Of a stretch of DNA of 64,000 nucleotides, positions 41,340-52,206 are shown one piece after another. Origin of the DNA: Isoperla grammatica (Eukaryota; Arthropoda; Insecta; Plecoptera; Perlodidae); assembly GCA_945910005.1 (NCBI GenBank), contig OX246746.1:40051005-40115004 (forward strand), read 5' to 3'. Under the pieces are notes generated by a model. The model worked only from the letters and a program-made list of their open reading frames with translations. It did not search any database and was not told where the DNA came from. How positions within the stretch are numbered: position 1 is the first letter of the stretch; each line of letters begins with the position of its first letter. A program made the translations under genes and the position numbers.

Positions 41340-44300
41340 ATGGATATGTTAGATATACAAAACTTAAACTTTAATGATTATTTGTCAAATATCACCCCAT
41401 TCATTTGTAATAGCTCACTAGAAATGAATCGTGCTTTTCAAGCCAATGACATGAGCTCAGCATTAAGAGTCATGCAACTTAATATAAGAAGTATAGCAAA
41501 ACATTTTGATGAATTGTGTGTGATCCTAAATGACCTAGATTTTAAGTTTGATATTATTATACTAACGGAAACACAGCTTCAAAGAAAAGAACCATTTATA
41601 ATCCCTGGTTATACATTTCATCATTTAGAATCGCGACATACAAATGCAGATGGCATTGCTCTATACATGAGCAAAAGCCTAGCCAATGTCAAGGTATCAA
41701 TAGACAACTCCATAACACTGAATGCCAACTCGGCAAACATTACTTTCTCATTCAACAACGAAAAATGTATGATAACAGCAATATATAGATCCCCATCAAC
41801 AGACGTAAAACAATTTATAACTAACATAGAAACTTTTCTAGACTCCTCTCCTCGATTACAGCATCACATTATTATCGGAGACGTAAATATAAACATATTA
41901 ACCAACAATGAAGTCGGTCCAACCCCAAATAAAACCCAATATCTAACCTGCATGTACTCTCATGGTTTCATCCCATGTATAGAAACACCTACAAGAGTCA
42001 CCCCTAACTCAACTTCATGCATTGACCATATTTTCATAAAATCAACAAACCCTAACAAATACAATGTGATAACTGGTGTTTTAAAAACTGCAATCACCGA
42101 CCACTTCTTAACTGCTATTGGACTCTATTCGAACTCGATAGATGCCACACAGGTGGCTTCTACCATAAAAGTTACAAAAACTGTCGACACAACCTCACTT
42201 AGACTAAACTTAGAAGAGGAGAAGTGGTTAGACGTGTATAGACAAACTAATGCTACAAATGCTATGGACTGTTTTATGCAAGAGTTAAATCTCCACATCA
42301 GAGGAGTGACTACAAATAAACTCATTAAACCCAACTCCAATCTTCGCAAAATCAAGCCATGGATAACTCAAGGGATAATAACGTCAATTAGGAAACGGGA
42401 TGCGTTACACCTTAAAATAAACAAACTTAGTAAGAAAAAAGATGAACATGAAACAGCTGAACTAAACACATTAAAAACAAAATATAAACTATATAGAAAT
42501 TACCTATCCTCTTTGATACAAAATGCCAAAAATGATTACTACAAGAAAAAAATTGAGACTGCTAATAATAACCCACAAAAAGTATGGAAAACTATAAATG
42601 AGATAATAAATCGTAAGTGCAAGAACACCGATCAAATTAAAGAAATAGATATTGATGATAAAATATATAGGACTGAGAACAATCCTAAGTTAATTGCCAA
42701 TACATTTGTCGACTACTTCACTAATGTAGGACCTAATCTTGCTAGCACCATAAAAGAAAACAATATGCTCAATAACCAAGATAGACCTAGGCCTAGGCCT
42801 AGTCCAAATAATACTAACAGTAACAGAGTTATCTTACCGGTACCAATAATAAAAAAAGTTAACAGATCAACCTCATCCATCTTCTTATCCCCAATATGCA
42901 ATGAAGAGATAGCAAGCAACATCACTAACCTAAAATCAAACTCTGCACCTGGCTTAGATGGTATCGCAGTAAAAACATTAAAAGAAATTAGTTGTTATAT
43001 TGTACAACCCCTCTCATTTATTTTTAATCTAGCAATAGAAACTGGTGAATTCCCGGAAAACCTGAAAACTGCCATAATTGTTCCAGTATATAAAGCTAAA
43101 AATCCCACAATGACAGAAAACTACAGACCTATATCACTGATCTCTCATCTAGCCAAAGTATTTGAAAAATGTCTGAAAACTAGATTAGTAAACTACTTAG
43201 AAAGACACAACCTTATTTCCCCTAACCAATTTGGATTCAGGGAGAACAAGTGCACAGATGATGCCATATATGAATTAACCAAAAATCTATACTCTGCACT
43301 TGACGATGGCAAGAAAACCTTAGCTATTTTCCTAGACTTAGCTAAGGCTTTCGACACTGTTAATCATAGTAAACTGATTCATAAAATGGAAAATGCAGGG
43401 ATTCGCGGTGTTCCTCTAAAGTTATTTCAGAGTTATCTGACAAACCGGAAACAATTTGTGAAAATTGGTAATACACTTAGTGATAGTAAAACCATAACTT
43501 GCGGAGTTCCACAAGGCACAGTGCTAGGTCCAATTATTTTTATTATTTACATAAATGGCTTGTGCGATTTATACTCCAATATAAAGATAATAACCTATGC
43601 TGACGACACAGTCATTGTCGTGACTGGCTCGAACTGGGAACAAGCCTTTATCCTTGCTAATCTAGTGATGCAGGGTGTATACTCCTGGTTAAACACTAAC
43701 TATCTTACTCTTAATAAAGAGAAAACAATCTACTTACCATTATCCTTAAAATGTAGAACTCAGCCTGATCTAGATATGAGTGTAAAAATACATCATGCAT
43801 CTTGTAGTATTCAACCTGACTGCTTGTGCACCCAAATCAACAGGGAAAACAACACCAAATACCTTGGTATTATCATTGATTGTCATCTTAGGTGGGATAC
43901 TCACTCCAAAAGCATTACAAATAAACTAAGCCAGATGACATATATCTTTTACAGACTTCGAAATATTTTAAATTATCACTTAATACGAACAATCTACTTT
44001 GCACTTGTACAAACTACTCTACAATATGGAATTATTGGTTGGGGTGGTTGTAAAACAACTCATTTGGAGAAGATACTCACAGCACAAAAAAGAATCCTCA
44101 AAGTTATTTTAAATCAACCAATGACCTTCCCTAGTAATTTATTATTCTCAACTCTTAATATCTTAGATCCTAGACAACTATATACAAAAACCATTTTAAT
44201 ACACATATTTAAAAAACCCAAACAGTATAGAAAAGTTGAGCCCTCACTCTATCCAACTCGTTACCTCTGTAGACAAATTTTGGTCATACCTTTTAAAAAA

Positions 44301-44492
44301 TCAACTACCGGTCAAAATCATGCTGAATTTTTAGCACCAAGAATTTTCAACTCTTTACCTACAGATATTCGAAATGAAAACAACCTTATTAAATTCAAAG
44401 CACAAGTTAAATCCTGGATATTTCTGCAGGATAAACAATACTTAGAAGACCTAATTACAATGCATAACATGTTCCGAAAGTGTGACAAATGA
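41340..44492 (+). CDS. LINE-D ORF2: APE endonuclease and reverse transcriptase
   Basis: 1050 residues, uninterrupted. Endonuclease: MQLNIRSIAKHFDEL, IIILTETQL, ADGIALYMS, MITAIYRSPS, HHIIIGDVNINIL, SCIDHIFIKS, ITDHFLTAIG. RT: TAIIVPVYKAKNP, NYRPISLISHLAKVFEK, NQFGFRENKCTDDAI, AIFLDLAKAFDTVNH, GVPQGTVLGP and the catalytic YADDT. The C-terminal domain has KYLGIIIDCHLRWDTH, then LQYGIIGWGG and FNSLPTDIR. All the usual catalytic residues that I can place are present. The RT would prime on nicked chromosomal DNA and copy the element RNA. A (CCTAGG)n tract recurs at 42783-42803, encoding RPRPRPSP. Confidence 0.95.
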   Translation: MDMLDIQNLNFNDYLSNITPFICNSSLEMNRAFQANDMSSALRVMQLNIRSIAKHFDELCVILNDLDFKFDIIILTETQLQRKEPFIIPGYTFHHLESRHTNADGIALYMSKSLANVKVSIDNSITLNANSANITFSFNNEKCMITAIYRSPSTDVKQFITNIETFLDSSPRLQHHIIIGDVNINILTNNEVGPTPNKTQYLTCMYSHGFIPCIETPTRVTPNSTSCIDHIFIKSTNPNKYNVITGVLKTAITDHFLTAIGLYSNSIDATQVASTIKVTKTVDTTSLRLNLEEEKWLDVYRQTNATNAMDCFMQELNLHIRGVTTNKLIKPNSNLRKIKPWITQGIITSIRKRDALHLKINKLSKKKDEHETAELNTLKTKYKLYRNYLSSLIQNAKNDYYKKKIETANNNPQKVWKTINEIINRKCKNTDQIKEIDIDDKIYRTENNPKLIANTFVDYFTNVGPNLASTIKENNMLNNQDRPRPRPSPNNTNSNRVILPVPIIKKVNRSTSSIFLSPICNEEIASNITNLKSNSAPGLDGIAVKTLKEISCYIVQPLSFIFNLAIETGEFPENLKTAIIVPVYKAKNPTMTENYRPISLISHLAKVFEKCLKTRLVNYLERHNLISPNQFGFRENKCTDDAIYELTKNLYSALDDGKKTLAIFLDLAKAFDTVNHSKLIHKMENAGIRGVPLKLFQSYLTNRKQFVKIGNTLSDSKTITCGVPQGTVLGPIIFIIYINGLCDLYSNIKIITYADDTVIVVTGSNWEQAFILANLVMQGVYSWLNTNYLTLNKEKTIYLPLSLKCRTQPDLDMSVKIHHASCSIQPDCLCTQINRENNTKYLGIIIDCHLRWDTHSKSITNKLSQMTYIFYRLRNILNYHLIRTIYFALVQTTLQYGIIGWGGCKTTHLEKILTAQKRILKVILNQPMTFPSNLLFSTLNILDPRQLYTKTILIHIFKKPKQYRKVEPSLYPTRYLCRQILVIPFKKSTTGQNHAEFLAPRIFNSLPTDIRNENNLIKFKAQVKSWIFLQDKQYLEDLITMHNMFRKCDK

Positions 44493-45099
44493 CCTGTGAC
44501 AAATGACCTAGACGGATTAATATACACATATATACGTACTGACTACTGAACAAAGGAATTTGAATTAGAATTAGAAGACATTTTTAGAATTAGTTTTTAG
44601 GTTATAGATATAGAATATATTTGATTGGATTATATTCTATAATAATATCTTTTATCTTGTATATTTTATTATGTTCAAACGATGAAGTCTGATATTTTAT
44701 ATTTTATATTATAATTAATATAAAATAATACCAAATATAGAATTAGGTGCATACTGCATATATCATGCAAAGTTCCTATCATAATTAACAACAATAATCA
44801 CAAATGGTGAAGCAGGGTACAACTCATGATCTCATCTTGTATATGACAATCATTGAGTTATAAAATTAAGTTTTTTAGGTCCGGGGAATTGTTTCACGGC
44901 ACCTCTTATTTAATTTAATTAACCTTGTTATTCACAAAAGTAACCTGTATTTATTCCTACATTTATTCCTACATTTTATTTTATTTTATTGTATTTAATT
45001 ATTTATTGTTATTTTCTACCTTGAATGTAAATTTAAATAGTAACTAGTAACTACTACCTACTTGGCGGCCATGTGGCAACTAGCTATTTTCTTAACACA

Positions 45100-45130
45100 G
45101 CCCAAACACAAGACAGTGTCTTAGTTGGGC
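45100..45130 (+). other. LINE-D 3' UTR hairpin
   Basis: GCCCAA (45100-45105) pairs with TTGGGC (45125-45130), and AAGAC (45110-45114) with GTCTT (45118-45122) around an AGT loop. Same two-stem shape and position as in LINE-A and LINE-C. Confidence 0.62.
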
Positions 45131-45243
45131 TTTTCTTACTCATAACACATAATCCTAATCTTAAATGTTCTGTGTACTTGTAATTGTATATTGTGTAAAA
45201 TGTAAGAAAATAAAATAAAATTTGAATTTGAATTTGAATTTGA

Positions 45244-48228
45244 ACTTACGTTCCTGAATTAGGGGCAAATCTTTTATCGGTTGGAGCAACCTGTGATAAA
45301 AATAAGGTTATGTTGTTCACAGCTGAGGGATGTGAGGTAATCAAAAGTGAAAGTTTTTCATATGAGGGTGAAGTTGTAGCAACAGGTTCAAGGAAAGGTG
45401 GAATGTATAAGCTAGATTTGATCGAGAGGCCAAGTCACGGTGCCTATAATGTTGATTCAGTGCATTTGCCAAGTGATATTGAACAGGGGATCAATTCTCA
45501 GGAGTTGTGGCACAAGAAATTGGGTCACCTTAACCACAGAAGCATGAACCTATTACGGAATGGAATGGCTGAAGGTGTAGAATTTGAGAAAACTGAGATG
45601 CAGCCGTGTGTAGGCTGTGTTCAAGGTAAGCTGTCTAAATTTCCGTTTGTAAAGACAGGGGCAAGGCGCGCCACTGAGGTATTAGGACTGGTGCATGCTG
45701 ACCTGTGTGGCCCCATGAAGGAGCCTGCCTTGGACGGTTCACTCTATTTTCTTATTTTGGTTGACGACTATTCCAGGAAAAATTTCATTTATTTTTTGAA
45801 AACTAAAGATGAGACAAAACAAAAGTTAATGGAATTCAAGGCCATGGTAGAGAATCAAACTGATAAAAGAATTAAAGTATTCAGAAGTGATAATGGGACA
45901 GAGTTCTTTAATAATGCAGTGAATCAGGCTTTTGCCGAGAGTGGGATTGTGCATGAATCGTCTATTCCTAGAACGCCTGAACAAAATGGGGTAGCTGAAA
46001 GGGCCAACCGTACCATAGTAGAAATGGGAAGAAGCATGTTGCATGATGCTGGGTTAGGTAAACGTTATTGGAATTATGCAGCCCAAACGGCAGTATACTT
46101 GAGAAATAGGGCACCCACCAAGGCAGTAAAAGGGAAAACACCAGAGCAAGCTTGGTCAGGATATAAGGTAAACCTGTCTCACCTAAAGGTGTTTGGTTGT
46201 AAGGCTTTTGTCCATATCCCAAACGAGGAAAGGTCTAAGTGGGATCCGAAAGCGAAAGAGTGTATCTTTGTAGGTTATTGTGAGACTCAAAAGGGCTACC
46301 AGTGTGTTGAACTGAAAAACCCTACAAGACTAATCAAATCCCGTAATGTAGTATTTTTCGAAAATGTAATGCCAGCAAAAGGCAAGATTACCCCCCATGT
46401 TGAGAATGTAAGTCAGCCTGCTAGTGAATTCAAAGTTTCTGTCGAAACCTACTTTCAGGGATCTGATAACACAGAGACTGACGAAGAAGACTCCAGTGAG
46501 ACTGAGACAGTTGTTGGTAGGGGGAGCTCAGACTCGTCATTAGACTCTTCCGAGCCTGAGATAGATGATGTAGCAGGGGGAGAAGCTGAACGCAGGTATC
46601 CATTAAGAGATAGGGTGCCTAAAGTACATGAGGATTATGAGGCGTATCAGGCAGTTTACGAAAATGTAAAGATTCCTCAAAGCTACTTGGAAGCAATCAG
46701 TGGGAAGGATAAGGACCATTGGATCAAGGCCATTCGAGATGAGCTTGCTTCGCTAAAGAAAAATGAAACTTGGGATGTTATTTCTATGCCAAAAGGGGAG
46801 AATGTAGTAGAATCCAAATGGGTTTTTAGCATTAAGAGAGGTCAAGATGGAACCCTAGATAAATACAAAGCCAGATTAGTGGCCAAAGGATTTTCGCAAG
46901 AATATGGTGTTAATTATACTGATACATTTTCACCAGTTGTAAGGTACGAAACCATTAGATTTCTTTTGGCTCAGGCAGTCGAACGTGGGATGACAGTGGA
47001 ACATCTAGATGTGCCTACCGCATTTCTTAATGGAAAGTTAGAAGAAAGAGTTTTGATGAAAATACCAGAGGGAGTAAAGGTTCTGGGGGAGCAGGATCAC
47101 AAGGTGTGTTTGCTCAATAAAGCTATTTACGGTTTAAAGCAATCGTCAAGGATGTGGTATCAAGAGGCACGCAATACTTTAGAGAGTCTTGGTTATAAGA
47201 AGTGTGTTTATGAGCCATGTGTTTTTGTATACTCTCATGGGAAGTCATTGGTCATTATTGCACTTTATGTGGATGATTTTATTGTTTTTTCAAATGATGT
47301 GAAACAAAGTAATGCATTGAAAGAATGTCTTAAACTTAAGTTTAATATTAAGGATCTGGGTGTGATTAAATACTGTCTAGGCATGGATTTCAAAGTGGAG
47401 GAAAATTCAATTACTATAAGCCAAAAGCAATATGTATTTGATATCTTAAAGAGGTTTGGTCACTTGGATTGTAATGGTGTAAAGACACCTTTAGATCTTA
47501 GCCAGAAATTAGAAGAGGACAACGGTGAGGAGGTAGTTGATGTGCCCTACCGTCAGTTAATTGGATCTATTATGTACCTTGCAGTCTGTTCAAGACCTGA
47601 CATTGCATTTGCTGCAAGTTATTTAAGTCAGTTTAATGAAAAACCAAAAAGCAAACACTGGGCAGCAGCAAAAAGGTTATTGAAATATTTGAAGCAGACT
47701 GCAAATTACTGTATAAGGTATGTTAAAACTGGAAAACCAATCATCGGGTATGTTGATGCTGATCATGCCAATGATCTTAAAGACCGGAGGTCCTATACTG
47801 GGTTTGTTTTCTGTTCGGGGACTGGCCCCATTCATTGGTCAAGTAAAAAGCAAACATCTGTCTCTAAATCTAGTACTGAGGCTGAGTTCAAAGCACTAAA
47901 TGAAGCTGTGTGTGAAGCTGTTTTTCTGTCAAATTTATTTAATGAGATCTTTAAAGAAAATCTGTGTGCTAATGTATATTGTGATAATCAAGGAGCAGTG
48001 TGTATTGCAGGAAATGTAGGGTTAACACATAAGACTAAACATTTAGATACAAGAGACCTCCAAGTCAAGGAGTTTGTTGAGAAGGGAAGAGTGAAAGTAC
48101 GGCATATTGCAGGGACTGAAATGATGGCCGACATATTGACAAAGGCCACTAGCCATGCACAACATGTTAAGTGTGTAAAAGGTTTGGGTCTTATTGACCA
48201 GGATTATAGGGGGAGTGTTAGTGTATAA
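45244..48228 (+). CDS. pol: Copia Pol: integrase, RT, RNase H (downstream part of the split frame)
   Basis: About 994 residues open from the LINE-D junction. The end of the protease region (YVPELGANLLSVGA) is followed by a pre-integrase zinc-binding block (LWHKKLGHLNHRSM...CVGC) and integrase with DDE at HADLCGP, RSDNGTEF and GVAERANR. RT: WVFSIKRGQDGTLDKYKARL, DVPTAFLNGKL, YGLKQSSRMWY and catalytic YVDDFI. RNase H: GYVDADHAND, SKSSTEAEFKAL, YCDNQGAV and HLDTRD. No stop or frameshift is seen. The purine tract AGGGGGAG precedes the 3' LTR. Confidence 0.94.
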   Translation, partial: TYVPELGANLLSVGATCDKNKVMLFTAEGCEVIKSESFSYEGEVVATGSRKGGMYKLDLIERPSHGAYNVDSVHLPSDIEQGINSQELWHKKLGHLNHRSMNLLRNGMAEGVEFEKTEMQPCVGCVQGKLSKFPFVKTGARRATEVLGLVHADLCGPMKEPALDGSLYFLILVDDYSRKNFIYFLKTKDETKQKLMEFKAMVENQTDKRIKVFRSDNGTEFFNNAVNQAFAESGIVHESSIPRTPEQNGVAERANRTIVEMGRSMLHDAGLGKRYWNYAAQTAVYLRNRAPTKAVKGKTPEQAWSGYKVNLSHLKVFGCKAFVHIPNEERSKWDPKAKECIFVGYCETQKGYQCVELKNPTRLIKSRNVVFFENVMPAKGKITPHVENVSQPASEFKVSVETYFQGSDNTETDEEDSSETETVVGRGSSDSSLDSSEPEIDDVAGGEAERRYPLRDRVPKVHEDYEAYQAVYENVKIPQSYLEAISGKDKDHWIKAIRDELASLKKNETWDVISMPKGENVVESKWVFSIKRGQDGTLDKYKARLVAKGFSQEYGVNYTDTFSPVVRYETIRFLLAQAVERGMTVEHLDVPTAFLNGKLEERVLMKIPEGVKVLGEQDHKVCLLNKAIYGLKQSSRMWYQEARNTLESLGYKKCVYEPCVFVYSHGKSLVIIALYVDDFIVFSNDVKQSNALKECLKLKFNIKDLGVIKYCLGMDFKVEENSITISQKQYVFDILKRFGHLDCNGVKTPLDLSQKLEEDNGEEVVDVPYRQLIGSIMYLAVCSRPDIAFAASYLSQFNEKPKSKHWAAAKRLLKYLKQTANYCIRYVKTGKPIIGYVDADHANDLKDRRSYTGFVFCSGTGPIHWSSKKQTSVSKSSTEAEFKALNEAVCEAVFLSNLFNEIFKENLCANVYCDNQGAVCIAGNVGLTHKTKHLDTRDLQVKEFVEKGRVKVRHIAGTEMMADILTKATSHAQHVKCVKGLGLIDQDYRGSVSV

Positions 48229-48389
48229 TCTGATCAAGAAGGCTGTGAGTCTTGAATTGTACTGTACTTCCTGTTTCCGTTCATAGAAATAAATTCAGTT
48301 GCTCATGACATACCACAGAAGAAACAAGTGTTTTCTTATTGCTCCTTATATCGAGTGTACATCGTCGATCCATGCATTTATAACTAACA
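48216..48389 (+). repeat. Copia 3' LTR (174 bp)
   Basis: No difference seen from the 5' LTR; followed by the duplication GAATT. Confidence 0.93.
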
Positions 48390-48394
48390 GAATT

Positions 48395-49570
48395 ATTGTG
48401 TTAGCTTTGGTTCAATTATTTCAAATTCCAGGAATTTACTTACCCCCCCCCGCCACCCCCCCCCCACCACACCTCCTCTACCACTCTATTTACTTACCAA
48501 GCTCTGAAGCTCTGATTGATTGACTGATAATTGGGGCTTAACGTCTCATATTTGTGCAACAATGACTAATCGAGACGATGAGCGGGTGATAATGAAGATG
48601 AGAAGGTAATAATGAAGATGAGAAGACGATGATGAAGAATAAAGCCACATCCGAATCAGATCCATTGTACGTCGTGTGGATCGTCATACCGGAGTCCAGC
48701 AAGGGTGGGCAGGGCCAATTGGGAGGAGAAATATTCAGTGGGATAGTGGGAGGGAAGGGACAGGGTCTCCTTTCGTCGCCTCTTACGACTAGCAGAGTCA
48801 CTCTGGGCCTATTCTTCCCTGAAGCTCTGAGACAATGCTGGATGCAGCGTGCGATTTGTATTGCGAGTAGACCATGGAAAGGCAATCAATTCGCTACAAT
48901 TTTCAATTTAAAAAATGTTTTTTTTTTAAGGGTAAGCCATAAACGTTAACTGCTCACAATTCTTCACGCTTATGACTAATGAAAAAAATTGTGTTTGATA
49001 ACTTCCAGAGAAAACTTTTATTATTTTAGAGTTTGAACAGAGAAACAGATATTGACAATTGACCACAGATTGTAAAAAAAGACACACTGACAAACAGGGT
49101 CAATGTCAATAGCATTGAAATCAATGCTAAATATTTAAATTTAAAATTTTTTGTCAGTTTGATTACCCCAGTACAATGCGTCGTTCATATTATCCATGGA
49201 CTAAAAGTTCAATTCTATTCAGTACAATGATGATGATATCTGGGTTTTACGTCTTATATTTTTGCAACTTTGGCTAATCGAGATGATGAGATGGTAATGT
49301 TTGAAGATGAAGATGAAAATGCATCACATAGTATTAGTTTTTACTGCATTTGCATATTGGTGATTTTTCTAAAGCAAAATTGTAATAGTGTATTTTATTA
49401 TGAACACACACACAGTAGATCACTGATGATGTTAAAGCCCTAATAATGTAGAGCCCTATCTATCATTTTACAATGTCTTAGCTTAACGACAATTGCGGTT
49501 TACATGAAACTATGTCTTGCACGCATTTAATGTATTTACCATTATTGAAAATCAGATATTAAAGAGATAT
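48395..49570 (+). repeat. LIR-1 left arm, inner part
   Basis: Matches, in inverse, segments of 50500-51834: GAGACAATGCTGGATGCAGC near 48830 pairs with the copy near 51085, and AATAATGTAGAGCCCTA near 49443 with the one near 50625. Divergence is higher here than in the outer arm. Two short related insertions (48515-48822, and about 49225-49320) break it. Confidence 0.75.
48507..48822. mobile_element. Unclassified SINE-like insertion in the LIR-1 arm
   Basis: It is flanked by AAGCTCTG on both sides (about 48499-48514, two copies; and 48824-48831), and the other arm has the uninterrupted CCAAGCTCTGAGACAATG. The body includes TTGGGGCTTAACGTCTCAT and GTCGCCTCTTACGACTAGC, which resemble widespread invertebrate SINE pieces from memory. 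A related block TTTTACGTCTTATATTTTTGC occurs near 49240. Confidence 0.55.
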
Positions 49571-49689
49571 GCTATTTTTACCATTGTTTAAATTATGATG
49601 AATTAACTGATTATTAATTGACCATCTTCATTCAATTGATTTGTGCAGCTTATTGTATTGAAACTCTGACATTTACAAAATGTACAAGA

Positions 49690-50310
49690 CAGGTTATTCT
49701 CACGACACGCATAATTTTTAGTGGCAAATTTTTCATCAGTGCAAGCTTTTAGAAATTCTTCTAAAAGACAATTATTCGTGATTAATGGAACCAGTAGTTC
49801 GTCGGCTTTCTCAAAGTCAAATAATGTTGTCTTAGAAGACGTATCAGAATTAAAATGGTTATCATTCGTACAATAGCACGCATGACATTGAGATTTATTG
49901 AATTGCTAGTAGGTGGTAAATCGACATTGGCTTTACACTGGTGATATTTCCAATGTCTTAGTTTATCCATAGTCTTCCATGTCATGTTACTCTTCAAAAC
50001 ACAAACTAAGAACTCTTCAGCCTTTAGGATTTCATCCTATGTCAAAAAAGCAGTTATTATAAAGTTCATTCAATGGAATCTGCTTTAAGAGCAGATTTTG
50101 CCAAACTTGCTGGTGAAATCGCAACCTGAGTGTGCAGTGCAAGAAGAATATCGTCCATGTTACCCATTGTACCCAATGTATGAATTGAAATTAACCGTGT
50201 TGAATCACCAACTCCACCTCTTACCCAGAGCTAGTGTAATCCTACATGTTGCATATCTTAAAGTAATACAGTAAACGTACAATAACATCAGTATCAGAAG
50301 AATGTAATAT
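49690..50310 (-). pseudogene. LIR-1 central protein remnant (DTDV family, Cys-rich C-terminus)
   Basis: On the minus strand, in order but in several frames: SSDTDVIVRLLYYFK (about 50301-50255); LWVRGGVGDSTRLISIHTLG and DDILLALHTQ...ALKADSIE (about 50229-50068); DEILKAEEFLVCVLKSNMTW and KYHQCKANVDLPPTSNS (about 50032-49890); FDFEKADELLVPLITNN and YACRENNLSCTFCKC (about 49840-49675). This order resembles a large, repetitive invertebrate protein family I know only as uncharacterised, with SxDTDV...LW...G.G...IHxLG...LPPT...CRxxxLxCTxxCxC. Function unknown; a nuclease-like or transposition role is conceivable but unproven. Confidence 0.55.
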
Positions 50311-50499
50311 AATTCAACGTGCCCGGCTTTGCAGCATGAAACGCTTGAGGTATTATTGGCATGTAAGTTTCTTCAAAAAGTTCATGCAAGTGCCCTGAAT
50401 GGACTGGCAAGGCAATGTTCACTATCAATCAACTGGCTTGTGATAAAAACAATGTTTGTGTCTAGTTTTTCTGCTTTATCTTCAATAAGCGATTTTAAG

Positions 50500-51834
50500 A
50501 GGTGCTCTAATTTTAATTTAATATCTGATTATCAATGGTAAATATATTAAATGTGTACAAGACATAGTTTCATTTATACCACACTCATTGTTTAGCTTAT
50601 GCGTTGTAAAATAATTAGGGCTCTACATTATTAGCGCTGTAACGTTAGCATTGCTCTGAGGTGTTTGTGTTTTTGCTTTAGAGAAATCACTAATATAATA
50701 TGCAATTGCAGTAAAAACTTGTACTGAATCGTATGGTTTAACTTTTTAGTCCACGGATATAAAAGACGCATTGTAATGGGATACTCAAACTGAGGAAAAT
50801 TTCTAAATTGAAATATTAAGCATTGACTTCAAACTCTGTCTTTGTTGTCAATCTCTTGACAATTGTCAATGTCTGTTTCTCGGTTCAAACTCTATAAAAT
50901 AATAAATGTTTTCTCTTGAAATTGTCAAACGTAAATTTGTTTAAATAATCATAATAGGCATGAGAAAATGTGAGCAGTTACCATTTATGCCTTATCCATA
51001 AAACCCATTTTTAATAACTCAAAATTGTAACGAATTGATTGCCTTTCGATGGTCTACTCGCAATACAAATCGCACGCTGCATCCAGCATTGTCTCAGAGC
51101 TTGGAAAGTAGATAGTGGGGTAGAGGGGTAAGGGTGGGTAACCCAATTCCTGGAATTTGAAATAATTGAACCAAAGCTAACGCAATAATTCAATTCAAAC
51201 TCGCAATGCAAATCGCACGCTGCATCCAGCATTGTCTCAGAGCTTGGAAAGTAAATAGTGGGGTAGAGGGGTAAGGGTGGGTAACCAAATTCCTGGAATT
51301 TGAAATAATTGAACCAAAGCTAACGCAATAATTCAATTCAAATAAACTCGCAATACAAATTGCATAAATAAATAAATAAAATAAATTCACATTTAGAGTC
51401 TACCCACTCAGTAACTAAACTGATTTGCAGTGGGGGACTTTAATTGAAAGTGACTGAACCAACCCTGTAGGCTTCGAACACCATCGACGAGTGAGCGATA
51501 ACCAATCAAAGATCGATATTTCAAATACGAAACATATGAATCAGTGATTGGACAGTGCGAACACCTGCGGACAAATGCCAGAATCAACAAGGCTGATTCA
51601 GAACAACTTTGAATTTATTGAGTGCTTTGTTGCTAGGACGGCTCCAAAGTCACCGTTTACTTATTCCTAAGTAATATTGCTGCATCCAGCATTGTCTCTG
51701 AGCTTGGAAAGTAAAAAGTGGGGTAGAGGGGTAAGGGTGAGTAACCAAATTCGTGGAATTTGAAATAATTGAACCAAAGCTAAGACAATAATTCAATTCA
51801 AATAAACTATCAGAAGATAGTCTGAGAAGGCAAT
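50500..51834 (-). repeat. LIR-1 right arm, inner part, with a 144-bp repeat
   Basis: Reverse complement of parts of 48395-49570. It includes three direct copies of a ~144-bp block (CTGCATCCAGCATTGTCTC to GAACCAAAGCTAA): 51057-51199, 51200-51343 and 51674-51810. The last two are separated by about 300 bp of unrelated sequence. Confidence 0.75.
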
Positions 51835-52029
51835 GTAAGATACAGACTAACCAAGGCGGTGGACTCGGCTGACAGTCGAGTCACCAGCTGAAGGCTGCCT
51901 GGCAGTCAGTTAGCTATGAGACTCGGAGGGGAGTACACTTGTCATGTCTGTACAGGAAAGACAATAAAGTGACCTGTAAGTACCGTAATAATAATGTCTC
52001 ATTATTATCCAGCCATCCTAAAAACTACA
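51834..52029 (+). repeat. Gypsy-2 5' LTR (196 bp)
   Basis: TGTAAGATACAG...AAACTACA; contains AATAAA near 51963. Confidence 0.93.
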
Positions 52030-52050
52030 TGGTGTCAGAAGTGAAACTAC
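52030..52050 (+). other. Gypsy-2 primer-binding site
   Basis: TGGTGTCAGAAGTGAAAC immediately after the LTR; a TGGTGTCAGAAGT-type primer site is common in Gypsy elements. Confidence 0.75.
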
Positions 52051-52206
52051 AATTAGTTTCCAAGAGTCTCAATTAAAGAGATTTCACGGCCTAGGCCTAG
52101 GCCTACACGTCAACATAACGAGGCGTGGCAGGGCGTGGCGCTTCTAGAAAGCGCGTCGCGTCCTAGACCTGACCTTAAGGCATAGGCCTAGCTGTCAGGG
52201 AGGAAT

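Larger units (their letters stand above)
40120..45243 (+). mobile_element. LINE-D, apparently intact APE-type non-LTR retrotransposon
   Basis: It starts about 14 bases before the ORF1 ATG and has intact ORF1 and ORF2. Its 3' UTR of about 750 bp ends in a hairpin (45100-45130) and a (TTTGAA)4 hexamer tail at the right junction. It interrupts Copia. No clear target duplication is seen beyond a possible AA. Only a very short 5' UTR is present, so slight 5' truncation is possible. As the youngest event in the nest it may be close to an active source. Confidence 0.9.
38532..48389 (+). mobile_element. Copia LTR retrotransposon, split by LINE-D
   Basis: 174-bp LTRs (38532-38705, 48216-48389) look identical, and the 5-bp duplication GAATT flanks it (38527-38531, 48390-48394). 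The leader has GGTTATGGGCCCAG after the LTR, the initiator-tRNA-Met-type primer site of Copia elements. The domain order Gag-PR-IN-RT-RNaseH is diagnostic. LINE-D has inserted at the end of the protease region (about 40119/45244); outside it both parts of the reading frame are open. Confidence 0.94.
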
